From JANMJD01 sp963847945 (GTDB taxonomy: Bacteria > Actinomycetota > Acidimicrobiia > Acidimicrobiales > Ilumatobacteraceae), in contig CAWKBX010000003.1 of the NCBI GenBank assembly GCA_963847945.1, positions 62,001-126,000 on the forward strand: a DNA stretch of 64,000 nt, given 5' to 3'. This document shows positions 9,125-18,496 of this stretch, piece after piece; position 1 is the first letter of the stretch; each line of letters starts with the position of its first letter. The translations under genes were made by a program, and so were the position numbers. The notes beneath the pieces were generated by a model. That model was not told the origin of the DNA, did not search any database, and saw nothing but the letters and a program-made list of their open reading frames with translations.

Positions 9125-12100
9125 ATGTTCAATGCTTCCGCGGCGATCGTCGCGGTGACCGGCGTGGTCGGCGGCATGCTCGTCGTGGCCAAGAGCGACA
9201 CGACCAACCTGCGCGGCGAACCGAACTCGGCGTGGCTGGCGGGCGGCCAGTTCGGGCGGGCGTTCCTGGGCTCGATCGGTGGCACCCGTCCCAATTTCGG
9301 GGTCACTATCGGAGATGCCGGTGACGAATACGACGTCGCCACGGCCGGAGACCTGGTGCTGGTCCAAAATCGGGCATCCGGTGAGGTGGTCATGCTCGAC
9401 GGCCGCAATGGCGTGCAGGGCAGCACATTCTCGGCACCGAAGCCGGCCGACGATCGACCGGCGATTGTCGGTGCGGGCGACGACGCGTACGTCATCGATG
9501 CGGTGGCCTTCGAGGTAGTCAAGATCAACGCCGACGGGGCGGTCGGCGAACCGGTTGCGGTCGACGGAGGATTCACCGACTGGGTCGGAGCGTCCGACGG
9601 TCGCCTCTGGATGTTCGACCGCTCCGAGGGTGACACGGTCACGTTCGACGGCGAGTCGGTCAATCGGGCCGGGCTCGTCGATCCCGACTCCGACATCGCC
9701 CTGAGCGTGCTCGGCGACGACCCGGTCGTGCTCGACCGCACCGGGGGCAAGGTGCACTGGCCACGTCGGTCCCAATCGATCGAGATCAGTGGGGCCGACA
9801 CCGCCGTCTTGCAGGCTCCGAGCCGAGCCGCAGAGTGCGCGACGGTCGTTGCGGCCGCTCAGCTGACCTGTGTCGACCAGCGCGGGGTGGTGCGCTCGAT
9901 CCCTCTGGCGATCGACCAGCCCGAGATCGCTCAGTTGTTCGTCTCATCCGACAACGTCGTGGTCGCCTGGCCGGGGCGTGATCGCTTGTTGACGGCTTCA
10001 TGGCATACCAATTCCACGGGCGAGGCGAAGCGGCGTGAACCATCGGCTCGGCCGATGGTGGGCCACGAAGCGATCGGACATCTGCTGGTCGACGACCCGG
10101 GCGGGGGATTCTCGTTCTCCGTCGATCACGGTGCAATCGTCGACCTCGAGAAGTTCTCAAAGGAGACGATCCTCATCTCGGCCGATGGGCAGATCGACGA
10201 CGGCGGCGTTGTTGCCAGCGACGGCGAGACGAACGCGGTCGCCGACTTGGGTGTCAATGGTGAAACCCAGCTGCCGAACGATACCAACGGTCGCAACGAT
10301 CCGCCGAGGGCGATCGATGACGTCGCCACCACCCGCGTGAGCCGCCAGGTGGAGTTGCCTGTACTTGCCAACGACGTCGACCCCGACGGTGATGTCTTGG
10401 CGATCATCGACCGTAGCGAGCCCTCGCCGGCCGATTCCGGAGAGGTCGAGATCATCGGCGGCACCATTGTGCAGTTCACCCCGGGTGACACGCCGGGAAC
10501 GGTGACCTTCGAGTACACGATCACCGATCCTGACGGGCTGCGCGATATCGGCAAGGTGACGATCAAGGTCATCTCCGATACCGAGAACACCGACCCGTCG
10601 GCGGTCGACGACGAATTCGAGACCCCCGAAGGCGTGGCCAAGGAAATGCCGGTGCTCCTCAACGACACCGACGCCGAGGGCGACGACCTGTACTTCGATG
10701 AGGGTCTCACCAAACCGGCCCACGGCACGGTCAGCCCGCTCGATTCCAAGCTGGTCTATACGCCTGACGTCGGTTTCACCGGCCTCGACCGGTTCGACTA
10801 CTTCGTGGTCGACGGTCATGGCGGCCGGGCGCGGGCCACGGTTCAGGTCACGGTCACCGCGAACACCGGGAAGAATCGGGCACCCGATGCCGTCAACGAT
10901 CGGTACTCCGTCGAGGCGGGAGGAAGTCAAACCGTTACCCCGCTGGTCAACGACACCGATCCCGATGGCGAGATCGTGTCGATGATGGAGCTGCCCGAGG
11001 TCGATGGTCTGAAGCTGACCCTGCTCTCCGACGATCGAGTCCAGATCCAGGTGGCCAAAGGAGTGTCGGGCACCCGCGTCTTCCCGTACACCATCACCGA
11101 TCCCAATGGGGCGAAGGACACCGCATCGGTGACGGTCGTTGTCACCGCACCAACGCAAAATCACGCCCCGATCGGCCGCGACGACAACCGGACGAGTTCA
11201 GGCCAGGCCGTCTTCATCGACCCGACCCAGAACGACTACGACGAAGACAACGACCCGATCTCGCTCGTCGGTTACAAGCAACCCGCATCCGGCGGGCAGG
11301 TGACCCAAACCGGTGATGGTCTCCTGCGCTTCGACCCCGACCCTAATGTTGCGGCGAACGGCAATACCACGGTGTCGTTCACCTACACGATCTCCGATCC
11401 GTCGGGTGAGCGCGACACCGCCACGGTGTACATCGTGATCAACAAGCCGAGCGGTGCGCCGCCGATTGCCTTGCCGGAGCAGGTCGACATCTTCCCTGGT
11501 GAGACCGCCACCCTGGTCGTCTTGGCGAACGATACGCATCCCGACGGACTCGACTTCGGGCTTGACGGCATCCCGTCGGGTCCGCCCAATGCGCGGATCG
11601 AAGTCGGTCCGAACTCGGTGGTCGAGCTCACCCCGCTGACTGCCGAGATCACCAGCTATTCGTTCCGCTACTGCATCAAAGATGTCAATGGGCAGACGTC
11701 GTGCGCGACCGACACGGTCAACGTGATCGCCAAGCCGATCGAGAACACCGGTCCGGTGGGCGAGAACGACTCCGAGCGGACCGAGCGCGATATCTCGGTG
11801 TTGATCGACGTGCTTGCCAACGACTACGACAATGACAACGACGAACTTTCCATCGTGGACGTGACCGATCCGACTCCGTCGGGTCGCACCGACATCGTGA
11901 ACCGCAAGGTCCGCTTCACCCCGGCCGCTGGATTCACCGGCATCGCCTCGTTCAGCTACACGTTGACGGATGGCAAGAACCCGGTGGCCACGGCGACGGT
12001 GATCGTGCAAGTGCTCGCCCCGGCCGTTATCGCCCCGATCGCCAAAGACGACTTCATCAACCTGACCGTCGGCGACTCGGTGGAGCACAACCCGCTGAGC

Positions 12101-14008
12101 AATGACGACGATCCCGATGGCAGCGTGCTGACGCTCGTCAGTTTCACGTCGGTGCCGGGGATCACGGTGGGACGGGCGGCGGCTGGCTCGAACACGCTCA
12201 AGATCACCTCGGCAACCCCGGGCACGTACACCATCATCTATGTGATCGCCGACGTCGACAATCAAACGGCGAGTGGGCAGATCACGGTGGTCGTCGAACC
12301 GCAGCCCAACGAATTCCCGATCGCCAAGCCCGACTTCCCGTCGTCGATGCTGCCCAAGGGCTCCAAGTCGATCGATGTGCTGTCGAACGACTTCGACCCC
12401 GACGGTGGATCGGTATCGGTCGTTGCCGTCACCCAACCGCCCGGAGGTGCCGGTTCGGTCACCTCCGACTCGTCGTCGGTGACCTTCAGCCCCGATTCGG
12501 GATTCACCGGTGAGGTGACGTTCGGTTACACGATTGATGACGGCGAGGGCGGAACCGCGACCTCTACGGTGACGATCACCGTCAACCCGTGCCCGCTGCT
12601 GCAGCAGTTCCCCGTCACTCAACTGAACACCCGCTTCGAGAAGTCGGTGAGCAAGCGGTTGTTCGGCGGGGGCCCGGCCGACGGCGTGTTCGAGGTGCAG
12701 GCACCATCCGTGGGAACGGCGCAGATCGTCGACGAGTCAACCGGCCGGGTTCGCTACGACCCGCCGGCCGGCTTCAACGGCCAGGCAACGTTCGACTACA
12801 CCGTGACCAACACCTGTGATCAGGTTGCGACGGGCACCGTCATCATCGATGTCAACGAACCCCCCTCGGCTCAGCCCGACGCGGGTTTCACCAAGCGCAA
12901 CCAAGACGTCACCATCGATGTTCTGACCAACGATTCAGCAGGAGAACCGGGCGATGCCCTCAGGCTCGATTCGGTCAGCGGGGCCACCGGTGGCACCGCA
13001 ACGACGAACTCCAACGGCACGGTGACCTTCTCCCCGAGCCCGAATGCGACGACCGGATCGTTCACGTACACAATCAGCGACGAGGGTGGTTTGACCGATA
13101 CGGCGACGGTGACGATCACCATCGGTAACGACAAGCCGAGGGCGATCGACGACTCGACGGGGACCATCCAACCCGGCGAGACGATCTCGAACTTCGACGT
13201 CATCGCCAACGACACCGACCCCAACAATGACGTGTTGACCCTTGCCGGCTCGCCGGCACCCGTCATCGTCTCCGGTGGCGGATCGATCAGCGTGTCGGGC
13301 AGCATGATCGTGTACACCGCCGATGGCGGCGCCGGCGGGCCGATCGACATCAAGTACTACGCCACCGACGGTCTGGAGACCGATGGTGGGCACTGGAGAT
13401 TCAACGTCAACCGGGCCCCGACTGCCCAAGACACGATGAACACCGGCTCGGAGGATGGAGAGATCTCCACCAACGTGATCGCCGGTCACACCAGTGACCC
13501 CGATGGCGACAATGTCGGTCTCGCCGAAGCACCAGTGGTGGTGTCCGGCCCGGCCACGCTCACAAGCTGGACAAATGGCGGCCAGATTGTCGTGACCCCG
13601 ACCGGCGGCGCCGGTACGGTCGTCGTCAGCTACGTCGTGTGGGACGGCGTCCTGCGTAAGGCGACATCGAACACCCTGACGATCGTGGTCACGCCCCACA
13701 TCAATCAGGAGCCGACGATGTCGAATCCGTCGCCAACCTATAACCCGTTCGGCAGCGGCTCGGTCAGCTTCGACATCTATACGGATGGCGGTGCCTTCGA
13801 TGCCGATGGCGACCCGTTGTACGTCTCGTCCGTGTTCTGCGACCCCAACCCGGACTGCTCGCTCGACAGCGGTAGCGGTCCCGGAGTGGTCACCATCACG
13901 GTCCATTCCATCGGTGGTTTGCCGGGCACGCAATTCAGTGTGTCGTATACGGTGAGCGACGGCAATGGCGGCACAAGAAGTGGAACCCTCACGATCGTGG
14001 TGAATTGA
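9125..14008 (+). CDS. Giant exported protein: N-terminal propeller-like region plus about 13 Ig/cadherin-like repeats
   Basis: 1627 residues from ATG 9125. The short hydrophobic N-terminus (ASAAIVAVTGVVGGMLVV) looks like a membrane anchor or uncleaved signal. Residues about 30-385 contain repeated short beta-strand patterns that could form a propeller. From about residue 390 to the end there are roughly 13 units of about 95 residues following the pattern N.(A)P.A.DD...V..LANDxDPDGD...FTP..GFTG..F.YT..D..G..TATVTV. This is the tandem-95/VCBS/bacterial-cadherin style that binds Ca2+ through DxDxDG-like linkers. The true start may be GTG 9037 (VTRRNWLSRWSK, a basic n-region) with a frame slip near 9100. 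Its stop overlaps the moxR-like start (TGATG). Probably a cell-surface adhesin or envelope scaffold; function unproven. Confidence 0.85.
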   Translation: MFNASAAIVAVTGVVGGMLVVAKSDTTNLRGEPNSAWLAGGQFGRAFLGSIGGTRPNFGVTIGDAGDEYDVATAGDLVLVQNRASGEVVMLDGRNGVQGSTFSAPKPADDRPAIVGAGDDAYVIDAVAFEVVKINADGAVGEPVAVDGGFTDWVGASDGRLWMFDRSEGDTVTFDGESVNRAGLVDPDSDIALSVLGDDPVVLDRTGGKVHWPRRSQSIEISGADTAVLQAPSRAAECATVVAAAQLTCVDQRGVVRSIPLAIDQPEIAQLFVSSDNVVVAWPGRDRLLTASWHTNSTGEAKRREPSARPMVGHEAIGHLLVDDPGGGFSFSVDHGAIVDLEKFSKETILISADGQIDDGGVVASDGETNAVADLGVNGETQLPNDTNGRNDPPRAIDDVATTRVSRQVELPVLANDVDPDGDVLAIIDRSEPSPADSGEVEIIGGTIVQFTPGDTPGTVTFEYTITDPDGLRDIGKVTIKVISDTENTDPSAVDDEFETPEGVAKEMPVLLNDTDAEGDDLYFDEGLTKPAHGTVSPLDSKLVYTPDVGFTGLDRFDYFVVDGHGGRARATVQVTVTANTGKNRAPDAVNDRYSVEAGGSQTVTPLVNDTDPDGEIVSMMELPEVDGLKLTLLSDDRVQIQVAKGVSGTRVFPYTITDPNGAKDTASVTVVVTAPTQNHAPIGRDDNRTSSGQAVFIDPTQNDYDEDNDPISLVGYKQPASGGQVTQTGDGLLRFDPDPNVAANGNTTVSFTYTISDPSGERDTATVYIVINKPSGAPPIALPEQVDIFPGETATLVVLANDTHPDGLDFGLDGIPSGPPNARIEVGPNSVVELTPLTAEITSYSFRYCIKDVNGQTSCATDTVNVIAKPIENTGPVGENDSERTERDISVLIDVLANDYDNDNDELSIVDVTDPTPSGRTDIVNRKVRFTPAAGFTGIASFSYTLTDGKNPVATATVIVQVLAPAVIAPIAKDDFINLTVGDSVEHNPLSNDDDPDGSVLTLVSFTSVPGITVGRAAAGSNTLKITSATPGTYTIIYVIADVDNQTASGQITVVVEPQPNEFPIAKPDFPSSMLPKGSKSIDVLSNDFDPDGGSVSVVAVTQPPGGAGSVTSDSSSVTFSPDSGFTGEVTFGYTIDDGEGGTATSTVTITVNPCPLLQQFPVTQLNTRFEKSVSKRLFGGGPADGVFEVQAPSVGTAQIVDESTGRVRYDPPAGFNGQATFDYTVTNTCDQVATGTVIIDVNEPPSAQPDAGFTKRNQDVTIDVLTNDSAGEPGDALRLDSVSGATGGTATTNSNGTVTFSPSPNATTGSFTYTISDEGGLTDTATVTITIGNDKPRAIDDSTGTIQPGETISNFDVIANDTDPNNDVLTLAGSPAPVIVSGGGSISVSGSMIVYTADGGAGGPIDIKYYATDGLETDGGHWRFNVNRAPTAQDTMNTGSEDGEISTNVIAGHTSDPDGDNVGLAEAPVVVSGPATLTSWTNGGQIVVTPTGGAGTVVVSYVVWDGVLRKATSNTLTIVVTPHINQEPTMSNPSPTYNPFGSGSVSFDIYTDGGAFDADGDPLYVSSVFCDPNPDCSLDSGSGPGVVTITVHSIGGLPGTQFSVSYTVSDGNGGTRSGTLTIVVN
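10295..14005 (+). repeat. About 13 tandem Ig/cadherin-like domain repeats, period about 285-300 bp
   Basis: Unit starts recur near 10295, 10582, 10875, 11160, 11457, 11747, 12031, 12310, 12590, 12857, 13130, 13410 and 13705. Most begin with a variant of N-x-x-P-x-A-x-D-D, followed by a LANDxDPDGD-like segment about 25 residues later. Units are diverged at protein level, so this is an old domain amplification rather than a recent DNA duplication. The unit at 12590 is the most divergent: it begins CPLLQQFPVTQ and contains a Cys, as does the later CDQVATG segment. Confidence 0.8.
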
Positions 14009-15096
14009 TGAACAACGACAGTCCCCCCAAGCCCGCGCGTGGCGATCGTGATCGCGGGCGTACCCATGCCGCGGCCGCTGTCGCGTCCGATGGTCTCGAC
14101 GACATCGACGATCCTCGCCCCGAATCGGGGGATAGGGGCCAGGCCCGTCAAACGGCGACCGCCGGTGTCCGCCGCCTGACGCGCAACGTCGAAAAGGTCA
14201 TCCGTGGCAAGGCCGAACCGGTGCGGCTGGCGGTGTCGTGTCTGCTCGCCGAGGGTCATTTGCTCATCGAGGACCGTCCGGGCACCGGCAAGACTTCGCT
14301 GGCCAAGGCGATCGCCGCCTCGATTGACGGCAAGGTCCGTCGCGTGCAGTTCACCCCCGACCTGTTGCCGTCCGATATCACCGGCATCACGATGTACAAC
14401 CCGAGCAACGGCAACTTCACGTTTCGCGAGGGCCCGGCGTTCTGCAACTTGCTCGTCGCCGACGAAATCAACCGCGCCTCGCCAAAGACCCAAGCCGCCC
14501 TGCTCGAGGTGATGGAAGAGCGTCAGATCACCTCCGATGGCGTCTCGCGCCAGGTGCCGCGGCCGTTCATGGTGGTTGCCACCCAGAACCCAATGGACTT
14601 CCACGGCACCTACCCGTTGCCCGAGGTACAGCTCGACCGGTTCGCGATGAAGATCAGCCTCGGCTACGCCGATCGTGAATCGGAGCTCGAGGTGATGAAC
14701 CGCGGCGAGGGCGTCGACCCGATCACCGAGCTGCGGGCCGTGATGGATTCGGCCACGGTCGGGGCATTGATTCAGCGCGTCCGCCAGGTGAACGTCGCCG
14801 TCCCCCTCAAGGAATACATCGCTGACATCGTCGAGCGCAGCCGGACCAGTCGGGATCTGCGCCTTGGTGTATCGACCCGTGGAACGCTGACGCTGTTGGC
14901 CGTGGCCCGGGCATACGCGCTCGGCGACGGTCGCAACTACGTCACACCCGACGACATCAAAGACCTGATTCACCCGGTGTTGGCTCACCGCATCGCCATC
15001 ACCCCCGAGGCCGAACTTGACGGCATTACCGAGGCGATGGTCCTCGATCAGATCGTCGACTCGGTCGAGGTTCCCCGCAGCCGAACCGGTTCGTGA
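14008..15096 (+). CDS. MoxR-family AAA+ ATPase
   Basis: 362 residues. A basic/acidic disordered N-terminus (about 50 residues) precedes the AAA+ core. Walker A is in GHLLIEDRPGTGKTSLAKAI and Walker B in LLVADEINRASPKTQAALLE. VVATQNPMDFHGTYPLPEVQ carries sensor 1 and the MoxR signature, and LGVSTRGTLTLLAVARAYA is the lid region. MoxR ATPases act as chaperones that mature or remodel partner proteins, often with VWA or DUF58 partners. Here the gene overlaps the repeat-protein stop on one side (ATG at 14008, TGATG) and the DUF58 start on the other (GTGA). That makes those two the likely partners. Note RPGTGKT where many MoxR proteins have VPGVAKT. Confidence 0.93.
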   Translation: MNNDSPPKPARGDRDRGRTHAAAAVASDGLDDIDDPRPESGDRGQARQTATAGVRRLTRNVEKVIRGKAEPVRLAVSCLLAEGHLLIEDRPGTGKTSLAKAIAASIDGKVRRVQFTPDLLPSDITGITMYNPSNGNFTFREGPAFCNLLVADEINRASPKTQAALLEVMEERQITSDGVSRQVPRPFMVVATQNPMDFHGTYPLPEVQLDRFAMKISLGYADRESELEVMNRGEGVDPITELRAVMDSATVGALIQRVRQVNVAVPLKEYIADIVERSRTSRDLRLGVSTRGTLTLLAVARAYALGDGRNYVTPDDIKDLIHPVLAHRIAITPEAELDGITEAMVLDQIVDSVEVPRSRTGS

Positions 15097-16253
15097 CCCG
15101 CAAGTCCCGTCTCACGCGCACTGGGAGTGCGCTGCTCGTCGGGTTTTTGGCGACCCTCGGATTTGGTCTGATCACCCACTACCGCGAGTTCCTGCTGCTG
15201 GCGATCGCCGGCTTCATTCTGTTGGTGTTGGCCCTGGTCATGCCGGCGATCAGTTCGGCGGTCGAACTGCAACGCTTCGAAGTTCCCAAGTTCGTCACCC
15301 GTGGCACCGTCGCCGAGGTGGGCCTACGCGCCTCGGCCGATGGCGTCGTGCCGCCGTTGCGGATCATCGACCAGTTGGCCGGCATCCAGGTACCGATCGA
15401 CCTGCCGCAGATCACCGCCCGCACCTCGGTCGAGGTCCGATACCAGATTCAAGCGGTGCAACGCGGCGTGCACCAGGTGGGCCCGGTGCTCGAAGAGCGG
15501 ATGGACCCATTCGGGATCGCCGTTCGGTCGACCATCCACGAGGTCATCGACCAGATCTATGTCCACCCGGTCGTCCACCCGCTGAATGTCACAACTGACG
15601 GAGCCCGCGAACGCCAGCGGTCGAACATGCGGCCGCGCATCTCCGACGACCCGCTCGCCGACTTCCGAGCGCTGCGCGAGTACGTGCCGGGCGACGACAC
15701 TCGTCTGATCCACTGGGCCAGCACGGCCCGCACGGGCCAGTTGGTCGTCAAGGACCACTATGAGCTTCGCCGGGCGATGCGCATGGTCGTGCTCGAAACC
15801 TTCGAGGGCTCGATCACCCCGGCGTTGTTCGAGCATGCCGTTGAAATCGCCGCCAGCTTGACGATCAATGCCATCGAGAACTCGATCCTGTGCGTCGCCC
15901 GCACCCGCGACATGCGGGCTCCTGGCTCACTCGATCCCGTCGAGGCGAGGCTGGCTGCCCTCGAGCTGTACACCCGCGTGCAACGGTCGCCGGCCGCCCA
16001 GACGATGGGAGCCGGGCAAATCCGCCCGATCGGGCCCCTCGCCGACCAGGTGTTTCTCGTTGCCGGGCCGTCGTCTCCCTTGATTCGGGCCTATGCGAGC
16101 AACCCATGGGTGAAGGGTCGCCTGACTCTGATTCGGGTGACTGAATCGCCCGGGAAGCTGCCCCGCAGCGTCGCTCGCACTCTCGACGTCTCCTCGGCCG
16201 AGGACTTCGTCAGTAAGTGGAAGACGTCTGGACGAAAGGCCGTCGCGTCGTGA
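15093..16253 (+). CDS. DUF58 domain membrane protein
   Basis: 386 residues starting GTG 15093, overlapping the MoxR stop by four bases. Two N-terminal membrane helices (ALLVGFLATLGFGLI and FLLLAIAGFILLVLALVMPAI) are followed by a beta-rich cytoplasmic or exposed region. The DUF58 hallmark then appears as LREYVPGDDTRLIHWASTAR followed by TGQLVVKDHYE. DUF58 proteins carry a degenerate von Willebrand-like fold and regularly accompany MoxR ATPases and TgpA-type transglutaminases, exactly the order here. The biochemical role of DUF58 is not established; in this context a membrane-side adaptor for the MoxR ATPase is a reasonable inference. Confidence 0.93.
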   Translation: MTRKSRLTRTGSALLVGFLATLGFGLITHYREFLLLAIAGFILLVLALVMPAISSAVELQRFEVPKFVTRGTVAEVGLRASADGVVPPLRIIDQLAGIQVPIDLPQITARTSVEVRYQIQAVQRGVHQVGPVLEERMDPFGIAVRSTIHEVIDQIYVHPVVHPLNVTTDGARERQRSNMRPRISDDPLADFRALREYVPGDDTRLIHWASTARTGQLVVKDHYELRRAMRMVVLETFEGSITPALFEHAVEIAASLTINAIENSILCVARTRDMRAPGSLDPVEARLAALELYTRVQRSPAAQTMGAGQIRPIGPLADQVFLVAGPSSPLIRAYASNPWVKGRLTLIRVTESPGKLPRSVARTLDVSSAEDFVSKWKTSGRKAVAS

Positions 16254-18430
16254 GACTGCCGAATCTGTTCAGCAAGGAAATGCGCCTGGCGATTTTGGCC
16301 ACGATCGGTGCCCTGATGGTCTGTCTGGTCGCCACGTTGACCGATCGCGTCTTCGAACCGAGCTACCAGCCGTTGCCGTTGGTGCTCAGCCCATTGGTGC
16401 CGCTTGGTATCGGCATCGCCCTGGCCCGGTTCCGCTGGCCATTGCGGGTGGCTATTCAGGCGGTCGTAGGCGTTGGTGTCGTGGCGTTCGTGATCTCCCG
16501 CAACCACGGGACGCTCCCGGGCGACCTGGTCAACGGCCTTGCCAAGGGGGCGTCGGCCGTTTTTGGCACCCGCTGGCCGGTGCCGGCCTATCCGCGGGCC
16601 GTCGCCCTGTTTGCCTTGGTGGTGGTCGTCGCGGCGATCGTCGTCGTCGAGATGGCGATCAGCGGCAAGTTCGCCGCTGGCATGCTGCTGGCCCCGACCG
16701 CGTTGTTGGCGTTCATTGCATTGTCGGCGTCGAAGGCCGGCATGCCGTCGCCGCGCTTCTTGGTGTTGTTCACCCTTGGCAACCTGGCCATCTTGCGGTT
16801 GTCGTCATTGACCCGTAGCGACCTGCCCCACCACGCCAAGGGCTCGGCGCAGCAGGCCGAACGGCGCTCGGTTCTGACGATGGCGATTCTGGGGATCACG
16901 GCGGTCAGCGTCGGCATCGTTCCGGCGATGCTGTCGGGAACGTTGTCGAACAGCGGGAGATTCGACCCACGTCGCGGTATCCGCGACAGCGAAAGCAACG
17001 AGGACGAGATCAGCCCGTTGGCCCGGGTCGACGTGTGGCGCGATCTCGACCCGCCGGTCGAGATGTTCCGAGCCAATGAGCTGAGCGGCCAACGGTGGCG
17101 GATCGCCGGCTTGAGCCGATACGACGGCCGGAGCTGGATGCCGCCGAGCAATTTCCAGTTGGCCGGTACCCGCATCCAGGAGCCCGATCCGCAGGGCCTG
17201 GAGCCCGAGACGGTCAGTGTCACTTGGGGAAATCTCGACGTGCGCTGGCTGCCGGCGCTCGATCACACTCGCACGCTGTCGATCGACCGCCGAGTCAAGG
17301 TCGATCCCGGTATCGGCGGTCTTCTCGTTGCCGAGATCCCAGCCCCGCAGGACACCTACGAGCTGTCGGTGCAGCGGGTCACCGACGATCTGGCCCAACT
17401 CAAAGGCACGTACGCCCAGGTCAGCGACGACAAGGTGTTCGTCGACGGGTTTGAGTTGCCCCCTGAACTGCTCGAACTCGCCAAGGGTGTCGTGGCCGGT
17501 GCCGAGACCGATATCGACCGGGCGAATGCGCTGCGGGACTTCCTCAAGAAGGACTATCAGCTCGACACGAGGGTGCCCTCCGGGCATTCGTTCGGGGTGT
17601 TGAAAATCTTCCTGCAGACGACCAAGCGCGGCCGCAGCGAGCAGTTCGTCGCCTCGTACGCCCTGCTCGCCGCCGCAATCGGACTCCCCGTTCGCATTGC
17701 AGTGGGCTTCGAGTCCAACCTGACCCCCGATGGAACCGCCAGCGCGGCGATGTCGGCCGACGCCACGGCTTGGCCCGAAATCGACTTCGTCGGCACCGGT
17801 TGGGTGCCGATCGATGTCGTGCCCCAAGAGAAGCAGGATGCCGCCGGAGAGGGGCAACAGCCGGTCAACCAGGCTCCTCTCGACGACGGACGGCCGCCGC
17901 CGACGACGGCTTCGCCGCCACCGACAAGCGCCGTCGAGCAGCCTCCGGTCAGCGTCGCCTCGGGTGCCGAGGGCACGATCCCGAACGCGGCCAAGAAGGC
18001 CATCGCCGGATTCGGCTTCCTGCTCCTGGCGATTCTCGCCTACATCATGGTCGTGCTGAGGTTGAAGTCGGGGCGGCGCCGCAAGCGTGTCGAGATCCAT
18101 GATCCGGAGCGCCGAGCAACCGGTGCATTCCGTACCAGCGTCGACACGTTGATTGATCTCGGCGGACGTGCTCCGGTGACAAAAACCGACCGCGAGCTGG
18201 TATCCATCGGTGCCAAGGTGCTCCCACGTCAGCCCGAGGCGCTCGGTGATCTGGCCGATCTCGCGACTCAGGCGGTGTACGACGGCGAGGAGCCAGACGA
18301 TCGACTGAGCTCAGCCGCATGGGAGAAGCATCACGCCTTTGAGACCCAAGCGCAGGCCGATGCCGGCCGGTGGCGCTGGTTCAAGGCCCGGATGTCCCTG
18401 CGGTCGCTGCGTCGCGGTCTGCCCGACTAG
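16250..18430 (+). CDS. Membrane transglutaminase-like (TgpA/DUF3488-type) protein lacking catalytic Cys and His
   Basis: GTG 16250 overlaps the DUF58 stop and gives 726 residues. The first about 230 residues hold several membrane helices, then a soluble domain (about 260-590) with transglutaminase-core landmarks, a Pro-rich linker, one more helix (IAGFGFLLLAILAYIMVVLRL) and a cytoplasmic tail. In active relatives the core reads G-x-C-E-Q/H-F ... D-A-H-A-W ... GWVxxDP. Here it reads GRSEQFVASYALLAAAIGLP with Ser at about residue 463, then ADATAWPEI with Thr at about 506 (spacing 43, as in active enzymes), then GTGWVPIDV. Cys and His are thus both replaced while the fold is kept, so it is probably a pseudoenzyme or binding module. 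Last gene of the cassette; about 170 bases then separate it from the ATP synthase operon. Confidence 0.88.
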   Translation: MRLPNLFSKEMRLAILATIGALMVCLVATLTDRVFEPSYQPLPLVLSPLVPLGIGIALARFRWPLRVAIQAVVGVGVVAFVISRNHGTLPGDLVNGLAKGASAVFGTRWPVPAYPRAVALFALVVVVAAIVVVEMAISGKFAAGMLLAPTALLAFIALSASKAGMPSPRFLVLFTLGNLAILRLSSLTRSDLPHHAKGSAQQAERRSVLTMAILGITAVSVGIVPAMLSGTLSNSGRFDPRRGIRDSESNEDEISPLARVDVWRDLDPPVEMFRANELSGQRWRIAGLSRYDGRSWMPPSNFQLAGTRIQEPDPQGLEPETVSVTWGNLDVRWLPALDHTRTLSIDRRVKVDPGIGGLLVAEIPAPQDTYELSVQRVTDDLAQLKGTYAQVSDDKVFVDGFELPPELLELAKGVVAGAETDIDRANALRDFLKKDYQLDTRVPSGHSFGVLKIFLQTTKRGRSEQFVASYALLAAAIGLPVRIAVGFESNLTPDGTASAAMSADATAWPEIDFVGTGWVPIDVVPQEKQDAAGEGQQPVNQAPLDDGRPPPTTASPPPTSAVEQPPVSVASGAEGTIPNAAKKAIAGFGFLLLAILAYIMVVLRLKSGRRRKRVEIHDPERRATGAFRTSVDTLIDLGGRAPVTKTDRELVSIGAKVLPRQPEALGDLADLATQAVYDGEEPDDRLSSAAWEKHHAFETQAQADAGRWRWFKARMSLRSLRRGLPD

Positions 18431-18496
18431 GTGCTGAGACCGTCCGTCGTCGACACCGGTCGGACCGTGACGGTTGCCACTTCCCACCACTCGGGC

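Noticed and set aside
8039..9775. Long minus-strand open frame of 578 codons opposite wecA and the giant protein
   Set aside because: His/Arg/Asp-rich composition typical of the antisense of GC-rich coding DNA; the plus strand has clear family motifs.
11198..12622. 474-codon minus-strand frame inside the repeat protein
   Set aside because: Mirror of the repeated DPDGD codons; no domain or ribosome binding site.
9125..14008. Tandem repeats considered as a CRISPR-like array
   Set aside because: Period about 290 bases, protein-level repeats only, no short identical direct repeats with unique spacers. No CRISPR array was seen anywhere in the window.
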